Below, piece after piece: positions 35,780 to 43,964 of a DNA stretch of 64,000 nucleotides (position 1 is the stretch's first letter; every line of letters starts with the position of its first letter). The DNA is taken from contig NZ_UGSI01000002.1 of NCBI RefSeq assembly GCF_900454495.1, positions 62,001 through 126,000 of the forward strand, written 5' to 3'. Both the position numbers and the translations under genes were made by a program. Under the pieces are notes generated by a model. It made no database searches and was not told the DNA's origin. It was given only the letters and a program-made list of their open reading frames with translations. This stretch comes from Paenibacillus macerans (GTDB taxonomy: Bacteria; Bacillota; Bacilli; Paenibacillales; Paenibacillaceae).

Positions 35780-37156
35780 ATGCCGTCACATGTTATCGAT
35801 ATGATTATGCTGCAAAACAATTTTGGAACCGCGGAAATGCGCCAGGTCTGGTCGGACGAGAACCGGCTGCAGAAGCACCTGGACGTGGAAGCGGCTCTGG
35901 CGCTTGCGGAAGCGGAACTTGCGCTCATCCCGGCCGAATCGGCGGCCGTCATTGCCGACAAGGCGAAGGTAGAGCTTATGAATATAGAGGAAATCGCGCA
36001 GGAAGTGCTGAAGGTTAAGCATTCTCTGATGCCGACGCTGAAGGCGCTGCAAAACCTGTGCGGCCCGGAGCACGGGGAATGGATTCACTATGGCGCGACC
36101 ACGCAGGACATTGTCGACACCGGGATGATGCTGCAGCTTAAGGAAGCTCACCGGATTATCGTTCGCGATCTGCGCGCGGTCGCCCGCGAGCTGGCGCGGC
36201 TGGCGCGCAAGCATCGGGAAACTCCGATGGCAGGGCGTTCCCACGGCATGCAGGGCCTGCCGACCACGTTCGGCTTTAAAATCGCCGTGCTGCTGGACGA
36301 GACGGTCCGCCATCTGGACCGGCTTCGCGAAGCGGAAGCCCGGGTATTCACCGGCGTGATGGGCGGCGGTGTTGGCACTTACGCCTCCTTCGGTCCGCAC
36401 GGGCCGGAGGTGGAGCGGCTGACAATGGAGCGGCTTGGCCTGCAAGCGCCGAATATTAGCTGGCACTCGTCCCGGGACCGTTCGGCGGAATACGCCGGCC
36501 TGCTCGGCATGATCAGCGGAACGCTCGGCAAAATGGGCAACGAATTTTACAATTTGATGCGCACCGAGATAGACGAGGTGGAAGAACCGTTTACATCCGG
36601 CAAAATCGGCTCCTCGACGATGCCGCATAAACGGAACCCGGCGGCGCTGGAAGGGATCGCCAGCCTCACCAAGCCGATCCGTTACAATGCCGCGCTCGTG
36701 CAGGAGTCGATGATCGTCGAGCACGAGCGGGACGCAATGTCCTGGCGCGGGGAATGGATCGCGCTGCCGGAAAGCTGCATTTATTTAGCGGCCCAGCTGG
36801 CGTCCACGAAAGCGGTTCTGGCCGGACTGGTCGTCAAGCCCGACCATATGCTGCGCAATTTGAACAAACTCGGTGGACTGTTGCTTTCCGAGCGCGTTAT
36901 GTTTGCGCTGGCGAAGCCGATGGGCAAGCAGACCGCGCATGAGGTCGTTTATGAGCTGTGTATGAAGAGCGTCGAGGAGGAGATTCCTTTCCGCGATATT
37001 TTGATGGCTGACACTCGCATCCGGCAAGCGGTCGCCGTGGAAGAGCTGGAGCGGTTGATGGACCCATCGACGTATTTGGGTTCGGCTCCGCAAACGGTAG
37101 ACCGGGTGCTGGCCGCCGCCGAGGCGAGCGGGTGGCTGCGGGAAGAACAAGCGTAA
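35780..37156 (+). CDS. Aspartase/fumarase-superfamily lyase (adenylosuccinate-lyase-like)
   Basis: Lyase of 458 residues that would release fumarate from a succinyl adduct by beta-elimination. Superfamily blocks are WIHYGATTQDIVDTG, AGRSHGMQGLPTTFGFK and the catalytic Ser loop GKIGSSTMPHKRNPAALEG. It differs from Bacillus PurB (431 residues, TSTDVVDT): the first block reads ATTQDIVDT as in carboxymuconate-type and broad-substrate members. It lies between the amidohydrolase/MmgE pair and an acetyltransferase/ABC transporter set rather than in a purine operon. An S-(2-succino)cysteine-type substrate is therefore a good hypothesis. ATG follows AGGAGG. Confidence 0.85.
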   Translation: MPSHVIDMIMLQNNFGTAEMRQVWSDENRLQKHLDVEAALALAEAELALIPAESAAVIADKAKVELMNIEEIAQEVLKVKHSLMPTLKALQNLCGPEHGEWIHYGATTQDIVDTGMMLQLKEAHRIIVRDLRAVARELARLARKHRETPMAGRSHGMQGLPTTFGFKIAVLLDETVRHLDRLREAEARVFTGVMGGGVGTYASFGPHGPEVERLTMERLGLQAPNISWHSSRDRSAEYAGLLGMISGTLGKMGNEFYNLMRTEIDEVEEPFTSGKIGSSTMPHKRNPAALEGIASLTKPIRYNAALVQESMIVEHERDAMSWRGEWIALPESCIYLAAQLASTKAVLAGLVVKPDHMLRNLNKLGGLLLSERVMFALAKPMGKQTAHEVVYELCMKSVEEEIPFRDILMADTRIRQAVAVEELERLMDPSTYLGSAPQTVDRVLAAAEASGWLREEQA

Positions 37157-37274
37157 ATACGGGGACAGCGGCACAGAACATCTACATTAACGTTCCCCGA
37201 TAGAACCCGTTAGCCTGGCACCTGTGGCCGGGCGGCGTTCATCGGCATTGAACGGCAGGAGGACGGAAAACGAC

Positions 37275-37796
37275 ATGACTAATTTTCGTATGGCAACCTT
37301 GAACGACGCGCCTGATTTGCTCGATTTATCACTGCGCGCTTATGAACCGATCCGCCAGCTCGGCATTAACTTTGCCGCCGCCACGGCCGACCTCGCCCTG
37401 GTGGAAAAAAATATCCGGGAAAACCTCTGTTTCGTGATGGAGGAGGACGGAAAAATCGTGTCCACGATTTCGGCCAGAATGCCGTGGGGACCGTCGCCGG
37501 GACCGTTCGGGGTGCCGCACCTGTGGTGGTTTGCCAGCGAACCGGATGCAGGACGGAAAGGGATTGGCCGGGAAATGATCTCCTGGTGCGAGGAAACGAT
37601 CGTTCGCGATACCTTGAAATCTCCGGCCGTTTCGCTGGGAACAGCAGACAAGCATCCTTGGCTTATCGACATGTACAAGCGGCGCGGGTACGAAATTGAA
37701 GGCTCCGCGGATCTGGGAAAAGGCCATATTACGATTTACATGAAAAAAATCCTCATTTCGGGTATGCTAAAGCAAGACGGCGAAAAACGACATTAA
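37275..37796 (+). CDS. GNAT-family N-acetyltransferase (YxeL-like by position)
   Basis: Acetyl-CoA-dependent N-acetyltransferase of 173 residues. The acetyl-CoA pyrophosphate loop is present in GRKGIGREMISWCEETI, followed by SLGTADKHPWLIDMYKRRGYE, which is motif B. Start ATG 37275 follows AGGAGG by 12 bases; the open frame upstream has no ribosome site. In the yxe operon the equivalent enzyme acetylates the amino group of S-(2-succino)cysteine, producing the substrate for the deacylase. Only family membership is certain here. Confidence 0.85.
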   Translation: MTNFRMATLNDAPDLLDLSLRAYEPIRQLGINFAAATADLALVEKNIRENLCFVMEEDGKIVSTISARMPWGPSPGPFGVPHLWWFASEPDAGRKGIGREMISWCEETIVRDTLKSPAVSLGTADKHPWLIDMYKRRGYEIEGSADLGKGHITIYMKKILISGMLKQDGEKRH

Positions 37797-37896
37797 GTTG
37801 ACTAGTCTGATAGGAATATATATAATGAAACTCATTAAATTGTCGAATTTGTCGATATAAGTGAATAACATCATGAATGAGGGGGAAAACACAAAA

Positions 37897-38691
37897 ATGA
37901 AGAAAAGATATCTATTTACCTTAATCTCTATACTTTTAATCGGCTTGCTCGCTACCGCTTGCTCCGGTTCAAATTCCGGGGCGACAGACGGGAAGAAAGT
38001 GCTTCGCGTCGGGGCGACAGGACAATCTTTTCCCAACAGCTATAAAGAAGGGGACAAGCTAGTCGGTTTCGACGTGGAAGTCATTGAGAAAGCAGCCGCC
38101 GACCTCGGTTACACCGTCGAGTGGACCAATTCGGATTTCAGCGGTTTGTTAGGACAATTGGAGACCGGCAAAATCGATACGATCGCTAATGCGGTTGCGG
38201 TGACGGACGAGCGGAAGGCCAAATACGATTTCACGGCTCCGTATTCCTACGCCGGGGTGACGATTGTTACGCATAAAGACAACACGAATATCAACACGTT
38301 GGACGACCTGAAAGGCAAAACCGTAGCCGGCGTATTCGGTTCGCAAAACGTGAAAAACCTGGAGAAATTCGATACGAAAGGCGAGATCAAAGTCCGGACG
38401 TACGAAACTCGCGACGGCGCGCAAAACGATGTGCTGAACAAGCGTGTGGACGGCTATGTGAATTCTAAGTCGTCCCTGCTGGCCGAAATCAAAAAGCAGG
38501 ACTTGCCGTTGAAGTTTGTCGGTGAACCGTTCCATTACGAGGATGTTGCGTTCCCGTTTGTCAAGAATGAAAAAAATGCCGCTTTGATCGAGCAAATCAA
38601 CACCGAGATTCAAAAATTGAGAGACGACGGTACGCTAAAACAGATTTCTGATAAATACTTCGGAGAAGATATTACGGTAAAACCGGAGTAA
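37897..38691 (+). CDS. Amino acid ABC transporter substrate-binding lipoprotein (YxeM-like)
   Basis: Polar amino acid binding protein of family 3, 264 residues, lipid-anchored outside the membrane. The signal peptide MKKRYLFTLISILLIGLLATAC ends in lipobox LATAC. Binding-lobe segments are KLVGFDVEVIEKAAADLGYTVEW, the Arg-containing ITDERKAKYDFTAPY-like VAVTDERKAKYDFTAPYSYA, and LKGKTVAGVFGSQNVKNLE. I use ATG 37897, where the signal peptide starts; GTG 37861 and ATG 37873 are in frame upstream. The two following genes supply the channel and ATPase. Confidence 0.92.
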   Translation: MKKRYLFTLISILLIGLLATACSGSNSGATDGKKVLRVGATGQSFPNSYKEGDKLVGFDVEVIEKAAADLGYTVEWTNSDFSGLLGQLETGKIDTIANAVAVTDERKAKYDFTAPYSYAGVTIVTHKDNTNINTLDDLKGKTVAGVFGSQNVKNLEKFDTKGEIKVRTYETRDGAQNDVLNKRVDGYVNSKSSLLAEIKKQDLPLKFVGEPFHYEDVAFPFVKNEKNAALIEQINTEIQKLRDDGTLKQISDKYFGEDITVKPE

Positions 38692-38724
38692 TGGCTCTGG
38701 TGACTGGAGAGCAGGCGATTCGAT

Positions 38725-39396
38725 ATGAATTTTGATCCTTCTTATATTCTAGTGGCGATGGCGGGTGCGATGAAGTACATCCCGATTGCCTTGCTTATGG
38801 CCGTTGTAGCGATGGTTATCGCCGTGGTGGTCGGGCTAGTGCTGGCTTTCCTGCGGAACAGCTCCAACCGGGGGCTAAGGGGGCTGGCCAGCGTATATAT
38901 TTCGTTTTTTCGCTCCATCCCGATGCTGGTACAGTTGTTCCTGATCTACTACGGATTGCCGCAGTTGTTTCCCTTTTTTACGAAAATGGATGCGGTCACC
39001 GCAGCGATTATCGGGCTCGGGATCAAGCAGGCCGCTTTCCTTGCGGAAATCTTTCGCGCCGCGCTTCTGTCGGTGGACAAAGGGCAGATGGAGGCTTGTT
39101 TAACCGGAGGAATGACGAAGGCGCAGGCGTACTGGCGCATCATCTTGCCCCAGGCGGCGCGCAATGCCCTTCCGGGTACAGGCAACGTTTTTATCTCGCT
39201 GCTCAAAGAAACCTCGCTTGCCTTCACTTTGGGGGTTGTGGAAATCTTTGCGGAAGCGAAAATGCAAGCGGCGGAATCGTTCCGGTTCTTTGAGGCTTAC
39301 TTGGCCGTGGCCTTGATTTACTGGGCGATGATTATCGTGTACACTTATTTGCAGCAGCTGCTGGAAAAATACTTGGAGCGTCCATACCGGACGTAA
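38725..39396 (+). CDS. Amino acid ABC transporter permease (YxeN-like)
   Basis: HisM/GlnP-type permease of 223 residues with about five membrane helices. The motif FFRSIPMLVQLFLIYYGLPQ is typical, as is the EAA loop MEACLTGGMTKAQAYWRIILPQAARNALPG. ATG follows GGAGAGCAGG. It stands 33 bases after the binding protein and 14 bases before the ATPase, in one operon. Confidence 0.95.
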   Translation: MNFDPSYILVAMAGAMKYIPIALLMAVVAMVIAVVVGLVLAFLRNSSNRGLRGLASVYISFFRSIPMLVQLFLIYYGLPQLFPFFTKMDAVTAAIIGLGIKQAAFLAEIFRAALLSVDKGQMEACLTGGMTKAQAYWRIILPQAARNALPGTGNVFISLLKETSLAFTLGVVEIFAEAKMQAAESFRFFEAYLAVALIYWAMIIVYTYLQQLLEKYLERPYRT

Positions 39397-39410
39397 AGGT
39401 TGAATGGGAT

Positions 39411-40148
39411 ATGATTAGAGTCACGAATTTAACCAAAAGCTTTAAAGGCCTGGAGGTCCTTAAAGGCATCGATCTTGAACTCAAAGACGGGGAAGTACTC
39501 TCGATTATCGGCCCTTCCGGGTCGGGGAAATCGACGCTGATCCGCTGTTTGAACTTTCTGGAGAAGCCGGACACCGGGATCATTGAAATCGGAAACGCCA
39601 AGCTGGACGCGGAAAACTGCACGCGTAAGGAAATTCAGCAGTTGCGTTCGCAAACCGCCATGGTCTTCCAAAACTATAATTTGTACAAAAATAAAACGGC
39701 ATTGCAAAATGTGACGGAATCTTTGATCGTTGTGAAAAAAATGCCGAAAAAGGATGCGGACGAGCTTGGCATGCAGCTGCTGAAGCAAGTCGGGCTGGAC
39801 CACAAGAAGGACAACTATCCCGCGACGCTGTCGGGCGGCCAGCAGCAGCGCGTCAGCATCGCTCGTGCGCTGGCCATGCGCCCGCACGCCATTTTGTTCG
39901 ACGAACCGACCTCATCGCTCGATCCGGAGCTGGTAGCCGAAGTGCTGCAGGTTATCAAATCGATCGCGGAGTTGGATACGACCATGATCATCGTGACGCA
40001 CGAAATGGCATTTGCCCGCGAGGTATCGGACCAAGTCGTGTTTGTTGCTGACGGCAACATCGTTGAACAGGGCCCGCCCGATCAATTTTTCAACCATCCG
40101 CAGAAAGATCGGACGAAGCAGTTTCTTAAAAACTTTTCAAATGGATAG
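39411..40148 (+). CDS. Amino acid ABC transporter ATPase (YxeO-like)
   Basis: ATPase of 245 residues for the polar amino acid importer. Walker A IGPSGSGKSTLIRCLN, Q-loop MVFQNYNLYKNKTALQNV, signature LSGGQQQRVSIARAL, Walker B ILFDEPTSSLDPEL and H-loop IIVTHEMAFAREV are all intact. It is the last gene of the transporter set, with a hairpin and T run starting 18 bases after the stop. Confidence 0.96.
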   Translation: MIRVTNLTKSFKGLEVLKGIDLELKDGEVLSIIGPSGSGKSTLIRCLNFLEKPDTGIIEIGNAKLDAENCTRKEIQQLRSQTAMVFQNYNLYKNKTALQNVTESLIVVKKMPKKDADELGMQLLKQVGLDHKKDNYPATLSGGQQQRVSIARALAMRPHAILFDEPTSSLDPELVAEVLQVIKSIAELDTTMIIVTHEMAFAREVSDQVVFVADGNIVEQGPPDQFFNHPQKDRTKQFLKNFSNG

Positions 40149-40166
40149 AACAGGTTGATTTAACTG

Positions 40167-40202
40167 GAGACCGGATCCCGGAGGGGGGCGGTTTCTTTTT
40201 TT
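40167..40202 (+). terminator. Intrinsic terminator of the amino acid transporter operon
   Basis: GAGACCG and CGGTTTC form the outer stem (one G-T pair), with GATCCC/GGGGGG inside, followed by a T run. Confidence 0.65.
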
Positions 40203-40446
40203 GACAGAAATCCTTTTCCGTTAGAGGTCGTGCTTCTTTCAACATCTGGCTCGATGTCATATAGGGGGAAATCTCTAAAAAATCCGTCAGACGAGTTTTG
40301 GGTTGCGTTAAACGGTGATTTTCTTTTATTGAAAAATATGAGTAAAGTCTTGCTGGTGAGTTTTTTCTGTTGTGAAGCCCACTAACCTATATGGTCAGTG
40401 GGCTTAATTGTAAGAAAAAGGAGAGGTATTTTATTAGGGATGTATA

Positions 40447-41172
40447 TTATCTACCAAAGGTAATATTGTAGCCAGCACTAGTAATAGCATATCTATTAAT
40501 ACTGTCGCTACCAAGGGTAAATCCAAAAAACTTAAGATTTACATTAAAGGCCTCTTTGGATGTCGTCTTAAATACTACAGTTCCAGTAGTTGTCATCTTG
40601 TTAGTCGGGAATTTATTAGTTGATCCCGTAGGAACAGTAGTGGCGTGTGGAGATTCTAACTCGAAATTCCCGGTTCCTGGAACAGGAGACCAGTAAGTAT
40701 CCTCTACAGAATTAATTTGTCCAAAAGATCCGTCCTGCCAGCATGTATAAACTGTGTAAAGATTCGCGCCTGCAAAATGTAGCCCATTATAACCTTGATC
40801 ATAATATGTTCTGTATGTAGTTCTTGTAGTGTATGTGCCGGTTCCAAGGGGAGTTACTTCACCATGTAATTTATTTGGGGCCTCTTTGTATTCAACAATT
40901 TCCCCGTAAGCCGAAACAGTTTTTCCCGACGACTTTTCTACAACTGTCACTTTAACACTATTTTCACTTTCTTCCCTCAGAAAATTGTATAAGTCTGGAC
41001 TGTAGGGAGTTTCAACTGTAAGGCCATCTAATTTTAATTTGTAAACAGATTTTTCTGTCCTTTCAACATCAGTAGCTGAATTGTTAACACTTTGTGCCGA
41101 TACTCCTGTTAGAGAACTCATAAGAAGAATAACAGCAAAGCTTAGTGAAAAAAATAACTTATGATTCCGCAT
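40447..41172 (-). CDS. Secreted protein of unknown function, AT-rich gene
   Basis: Exported protein of 241 residues with a signal peptide (MRNHKLFFSLSFAVILLMSS..., cleavage probably after VSA). No anchor or known domain is recognised. The mature part is rich in Thr, Tyr, Asn and Ser, with an aromatic stretch TYRTYYDQGYNGLHFAGANLYTVYTCW and a C-terminal beta-like region. Composition suggests a beta-sandwich secreted protein such as some bacteriocin-like or surface factors, but I assign no function. The gene is markedly AT-rich and diverges from the small membrane protein gene at 41300. Confidence 0.6.
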   Translation of the reverse strand: MRNHKLFFSLSFAVILLMSSLTGVSAQSVNNSATDVERTEKSVYKLKLDGLTVETPYSPDLYNFLREESENSVKVTVVEKSSGKTVSAYGEIVEYKEAPNKLHGEVTPLGTGTYTTRTTYRTYYDQGYNGLHFAGANLYTVYTCWQDGSFGQINSVEDTYWSPVPGTGNFELESPHATTVPTGSTNKFPTNKMTTTGTVVFKTTSKEAFNVNLKFFGFTLGSDSINRYAITSAGYNITFGR

Positions 41173-41234
41173 AAAAACATTCCTTCTATATTTTAGTGTA
41201 ATTACTATTATAATATAACATATAATCCTTATTA

Positions 41235-41263
41235 TTGTAAATGAGAAACTTTTATGCTATTCT
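41235..41263 (+). promoter_or_regulatory. Probable promoter of the small membrane protein gene
   Basis: TTGTAA and TATTCT with a 17-base spacer, 37 bases before the TTG start. Confidence 0.45.
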
Positions 41264-41299
41264 TGTAAACATACAATAAAGAAGAAAAGAGTTGATAAA

Positions 41300-41518
41300 T
41301 TGGATAATTCTGAAGGGGATTATAAGCAACAATTAATCAATGTAGCCAATCAAGTAAGTAGTGTCGGTTCATCGGTTAGTAGTGGGTCCTATCAAATATC
41401 AAATAGTATTAAAGAATTAGAGTCTAGTCTTGGGGTTACCAACCTTCTATTGTTTATTTTAATAATATCTATTGGGTTGAATACTTTTATGAAATGGAAG
41501 AGCACTAAAAAGAATTGA
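41300..41518 (+). CDS. Small single-pass membrane protein
   Basis: 72 residues: an acidic start, a Ser/Val/Gln-rich amphipathic segment (ANQVSSVGSSVSSGSYQISNSIKE) and one C-terminal membrane helix near 48-64 followed by a Lys-rich tail. The start is TTG with only a weak AGAAAAGAG site, so the call is tentative. It resembles hemolysin-XhlA- or holin-like small proteins in topology only. It is AT-rich like its surroundings. The 260 bases after it show no gene. Confidence 0.4.
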   Translation: MDNSEGDYKQQLINVANQVSSVGSSVSSGSYQISNSIKELESSLGVTNLLLFILIISIGLNTFMKWKSTKKN

Positions 41519-41781
41519 AAATTTGAAATCAGGCTAGCAACGTTAGGCTTAGTTTGTCAAATCCCTCGTAGGTAATGGTATCGGTTGATACGTAAGCGGA
41601 TAGTAAGCGATTAAACAACTGGTCTTCAAAATATCGGCGATGGATACGAAAGAACAACGCTCGATGTCTTTGACATTCGGGTTACAACGGTTAGCTTGTG
41701 GGTAATTGCCGTAGCAGCAGTAAGGCTATACATAACAGGTAACGTTGTTCCGTTTTTTTCTGAATTTCCTTGGATTTTACC

Positions 41782-42027
41782 TCACGTTAAGAGTACATCT
41801 AAGTCGAGGGGAAGAATTCGTCCTTCAAATCGTTTGGTTAAATCCTGATCGACCCAGGCTTGAAGCCGCTCGCTCCAAGCTTTATCGCTTAATTCATTGA
41901 TTCCTTTTTGTAATTCTCCAAATGCTACTACACTCAAAAATAAACTTTCCTTGTTATGCTCACGAATCAAATGCATTACGTCTATGCTCATGAGTAAATT
42001 TAATGAAATTTCATTGAAAGAACACAT
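41782..42027 (-). pseudogene. Remnant of a VapC-like PIN-domain toxin gene
   Basis: The segment ESLFLSVVAFGELQKGINELSD and RFEGRILPLDLDV match the middle of a PIN-domain RNase toxin (LSVvTlGEiqkGI; RILPlD). The N-terminal LLDTNVIS block with the first catalytic Asp and the C-terminal D-rich part are missing. The frame ends at a TGA directly after PLDLDVLLT. No antitoxin gene is seen on either side. Confidence 0.65.
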
Positions 42028-42118
42028 TGTATGATCTTTCAGGCAAGCCCATATGAGGAAAAATGTACAAGCTGGATAGGCGGAAGAGCGCCCTTATTCT
42101 TTGATAATAAGATTGATT

Positions 42119-42505
42119 ATGGAAAAACAACATTTATCCGAATTGTTCAATACAAGTATTGATCATCCCATGACCTCAGAAAGCACTAGAGATATCTTCA
42201 CTCACTCTGAGCTCATAAAACATTCAATTAGTGGAGGGGAGATAATTGCTGATAAGAAATCAATGGAACAATCCTTTTTGATTAAAATCGGAGGGACTTC
42301 GAAGCTAATTCAAGATGAGGACTATTATTTTACTAAGTTAACAGAAGATTCATTTGAATTTATGCTCCAAGTAGATGAAGATGGTTACACAATGGACTTA
42401 GTTGAGGGAAATTTGCCTTTTAATTTTGGAGCAATATATGTATTCGCTAACATATTAAACAAGGAGATACGAAATCCCGTTGCGGAATTTTGGCAGTTCT
42501 CATAA
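42119..42505 (+). CDS. Small protein resembling the C-terminal part of YwqG/DUF1963 proteins
   Basis: 128 residues from ATG 42119 (six more codons from TTG 42101); no good ribosome site precedes either. The C-terminal two-thirds reads KIGGTSKLIQDEDYY, FEFMLQVDEDGYTMD and NFGAIYVFANIL, an order that recalls the IGGxPxxxQ...LLQIDxD...G.LYFF pattern of YwqG/DUF1963 proteins. These often sit in polymorphic-toxin immunity or stress neighbourhoods. The N-terminal part of that family is lacking, so this may be a short member or a remnant. AT-rich. Confidence 0.45.
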   Translation: MEKQHLSELFNTSIDHPMTSESTRDIFTHSELIKHSISGGEIIADKKSMEQSFLIKIGGTSKLIQDEDYYFTKLTEDSFEFMLQVDEDGYTMDLVEGNLPFNFGAIYVFANILNKEIRNPVAEFWQFS

Positions 42506-42611
42506 GGGGGGAGCTGATTTAAAATCAAGCTTTAGAAATAGGTACTCCCCCCCTCATCACAAAAGAGGTCTCGAAGTTTCCATGTAAGATTGTGGGAGTA
42601 TTATCTTTTAT

Positions 42612-43577
42612 TTAGTTCGTCTTATATAGCTTGCTTGTTTTCTTCAGTTTCGCCACCTGCTCTGCGGACAGCCCCGTAACTTTGGCCACCAGCGATGCCT
42701 CTATTCCCTCACGAAGCATATTGAGCGCTGTCTTCTCGATGCCTTGCTCAATCCCTTTTTCCAAGCCTTTCTCCAAACCTTTCTCGTACCCCAAACGACT
42801 CCATGCGGGCATCAGTTCCATAAGGGACTCACCTTCCTCCGGGTATTGTTCTTTCAACTCTTCGAGCAACCGCTTGTCCTCTTCGGGATCGGCATTGAAA
42901 TACTGATCGGCCACCGACATGATCAGGGCCATTCGCGCATCATCCAACTTTCCTTGCAGCCTTAAAATCATCCGTAAATACGCCAGGCGTATTTCTCGCT
43001 TTTCTCCCTTAGTATAGCCCATTTTCGCCAGCAGCGCAGCAGCCACCGGATTACCGGAATCGATAAATTGCCGCCAGGGTTGCTTTCGCATCTCCACCTT
43101 CATAAATTCAAAGCGCAAAATCGGCTGCTGAGGAGTGCTCATCTCCAGCGTATTTTTCTCTTCCCTGACCTCGTCCGCCGTAAAGACGGCAATGGGAATA
43201 ATGAGTTTATACTCCTTCCGATGCCGCTCAAACAAACGGCTGAAGTAGATGAACATCCGCTCATGAAAGTCGTTTTCCCGGTAGGATTGCGGTTCGATGT
43301 GAATCAGTATGTACGCATCCAACTCCAAATATCTCGTCTCCAGCAGCAGATCCAGCGTCCGCTTCTCCTCGCCAACGATATCCACAAGTAGTTCCTGCAT
43401 CAAAAAGCGAGTATGCCGATGATCGAGCAGCTTGTCCAGCTCAGGAAAGAACAATTCAATGAACTCCGCAAAAAAGGTCTGCAGCAGTTTCTTGAACGCT
43501 TCGTCATGCGGAGTGAATGGCCTGCCTTCCGGCCATTTCGCTTTCTCTTCTTTTACCGCCAGTTCATAAGCACTCAT
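42612..43577 (-). CDS. Rpn-family recombination-promoting nuclease / PD-(D/E)XK putative transposase
   Basis: 321 residues from ATG 43577, preceded by AAGGGA. The N-terminal nuclease fold contains HDEAFKKLLQTFFAEFIELFFPE, then RTLDLLLETRY and ILIHIEPQS, the E-x-Q active-site strand of PD-(D/E)XK Rpn/YhgA-like proteins. The C-terminus has a repetitive charged helix (EKGLEKGLEKGIEQGIEK) and a short helix-turn segment, both typical of the family. The gene is more GC-rich than the genes before it. An intrinsic terminator lies between its likely promoter and start codon, suggesting attenuation. Confidence 0.85.
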   Translation of the reverse strand: MSAYELAVKEEKAKWPEGRPFTPHDEAFKKLLQTFFAEFIELFFPELDKLLDHRHTRFLMQELLVDIVGEEKRTLDLLLETRYLELDAYILIHIEPQSYRENDFHERMFIYFSRLFERHRKEYKLIIPIAVFTADEVREEKNTLEMSTPQQPILRFEFMKVEMRKQPWRQFIDSGNPVAAALLAKMGYTKGEKREIRLAYLRMILRLQGKLDDARMALIMSVADQYFNADPEEDKRLLEELKEQYPEEGESLMELMPAWSRLGYEKGLEKGLEKGIEQGIEKTALNMLREGIEASLVAKVTGLSAEQVAKLKKTSKLYKTN

Positions 43578-43617
43578 AAATAATCCCTTCCTCTCCCATA
43601 ATGCGGCAATTTTCAAC

Positions 43618-43668
43618 AAAAAAAGCACACCCGCTACAACGCCCCTTGGGCGCTGGCAAGTGTGCTTC
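43618..43668 (-). terminator. Terminator/attenuator in the leader of the Rpn gene
   Basis: On the minus strand AAGCACAC pairs with GTGTGCTT, with GCGCCC/GGGGCG inside the loop region, followed by seven T. It sits 41 bases upstream of the Rpn start codon. A TATAGT box at about 43695 would start transcription before it. No minus-strand gene lies upstream for it to terminate. Confidence 0.65.
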
Positions 43669-43886
43669 ACTTTTCGTTCGTTTTTTATATGTAAACTATA
43701 TCATCGATCAGCATGGAGAAGCAATGTTATGTTTACTGAAACAATTCCGCGTTTAAAGACGACTGCTCAATGATTCCTAAGATTTTTCGTCTTTGATTGG
43801 CTCTAATGCTTTTGAGATTTTTTTTTGTTAGGCTTCTCAGTTAGCCAGGGATTAATAGCAACCCAATCATGCACATTTCTTCCTTA

Positions 43887-43915
43887 TTGCTCCATAATGC
43901 AGCTAACCGTATTAT
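43887..43915 (+). promoter_or_regulatory. Promoter of the first HTH/TPR receptor gene
   Basis: TTGCTC and TATTAT with a 17-base spacer, 50 bases before the TTG start codon. Confidence 0.55.
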
Positions 43916-43964
43916 AAAATTAGTATATCGATTGTCTCGGTTTATTGAGGAAGGAGGGGCTCGC

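Noticed and set aside
35780..37156. Housekeeping purB call for the lyase
   Set aside because: Sequence blocks differ from Bacillus PurB and the gene sits in an amino-acid-adduct cluster, not among purine genes; kept as a superfamily call.
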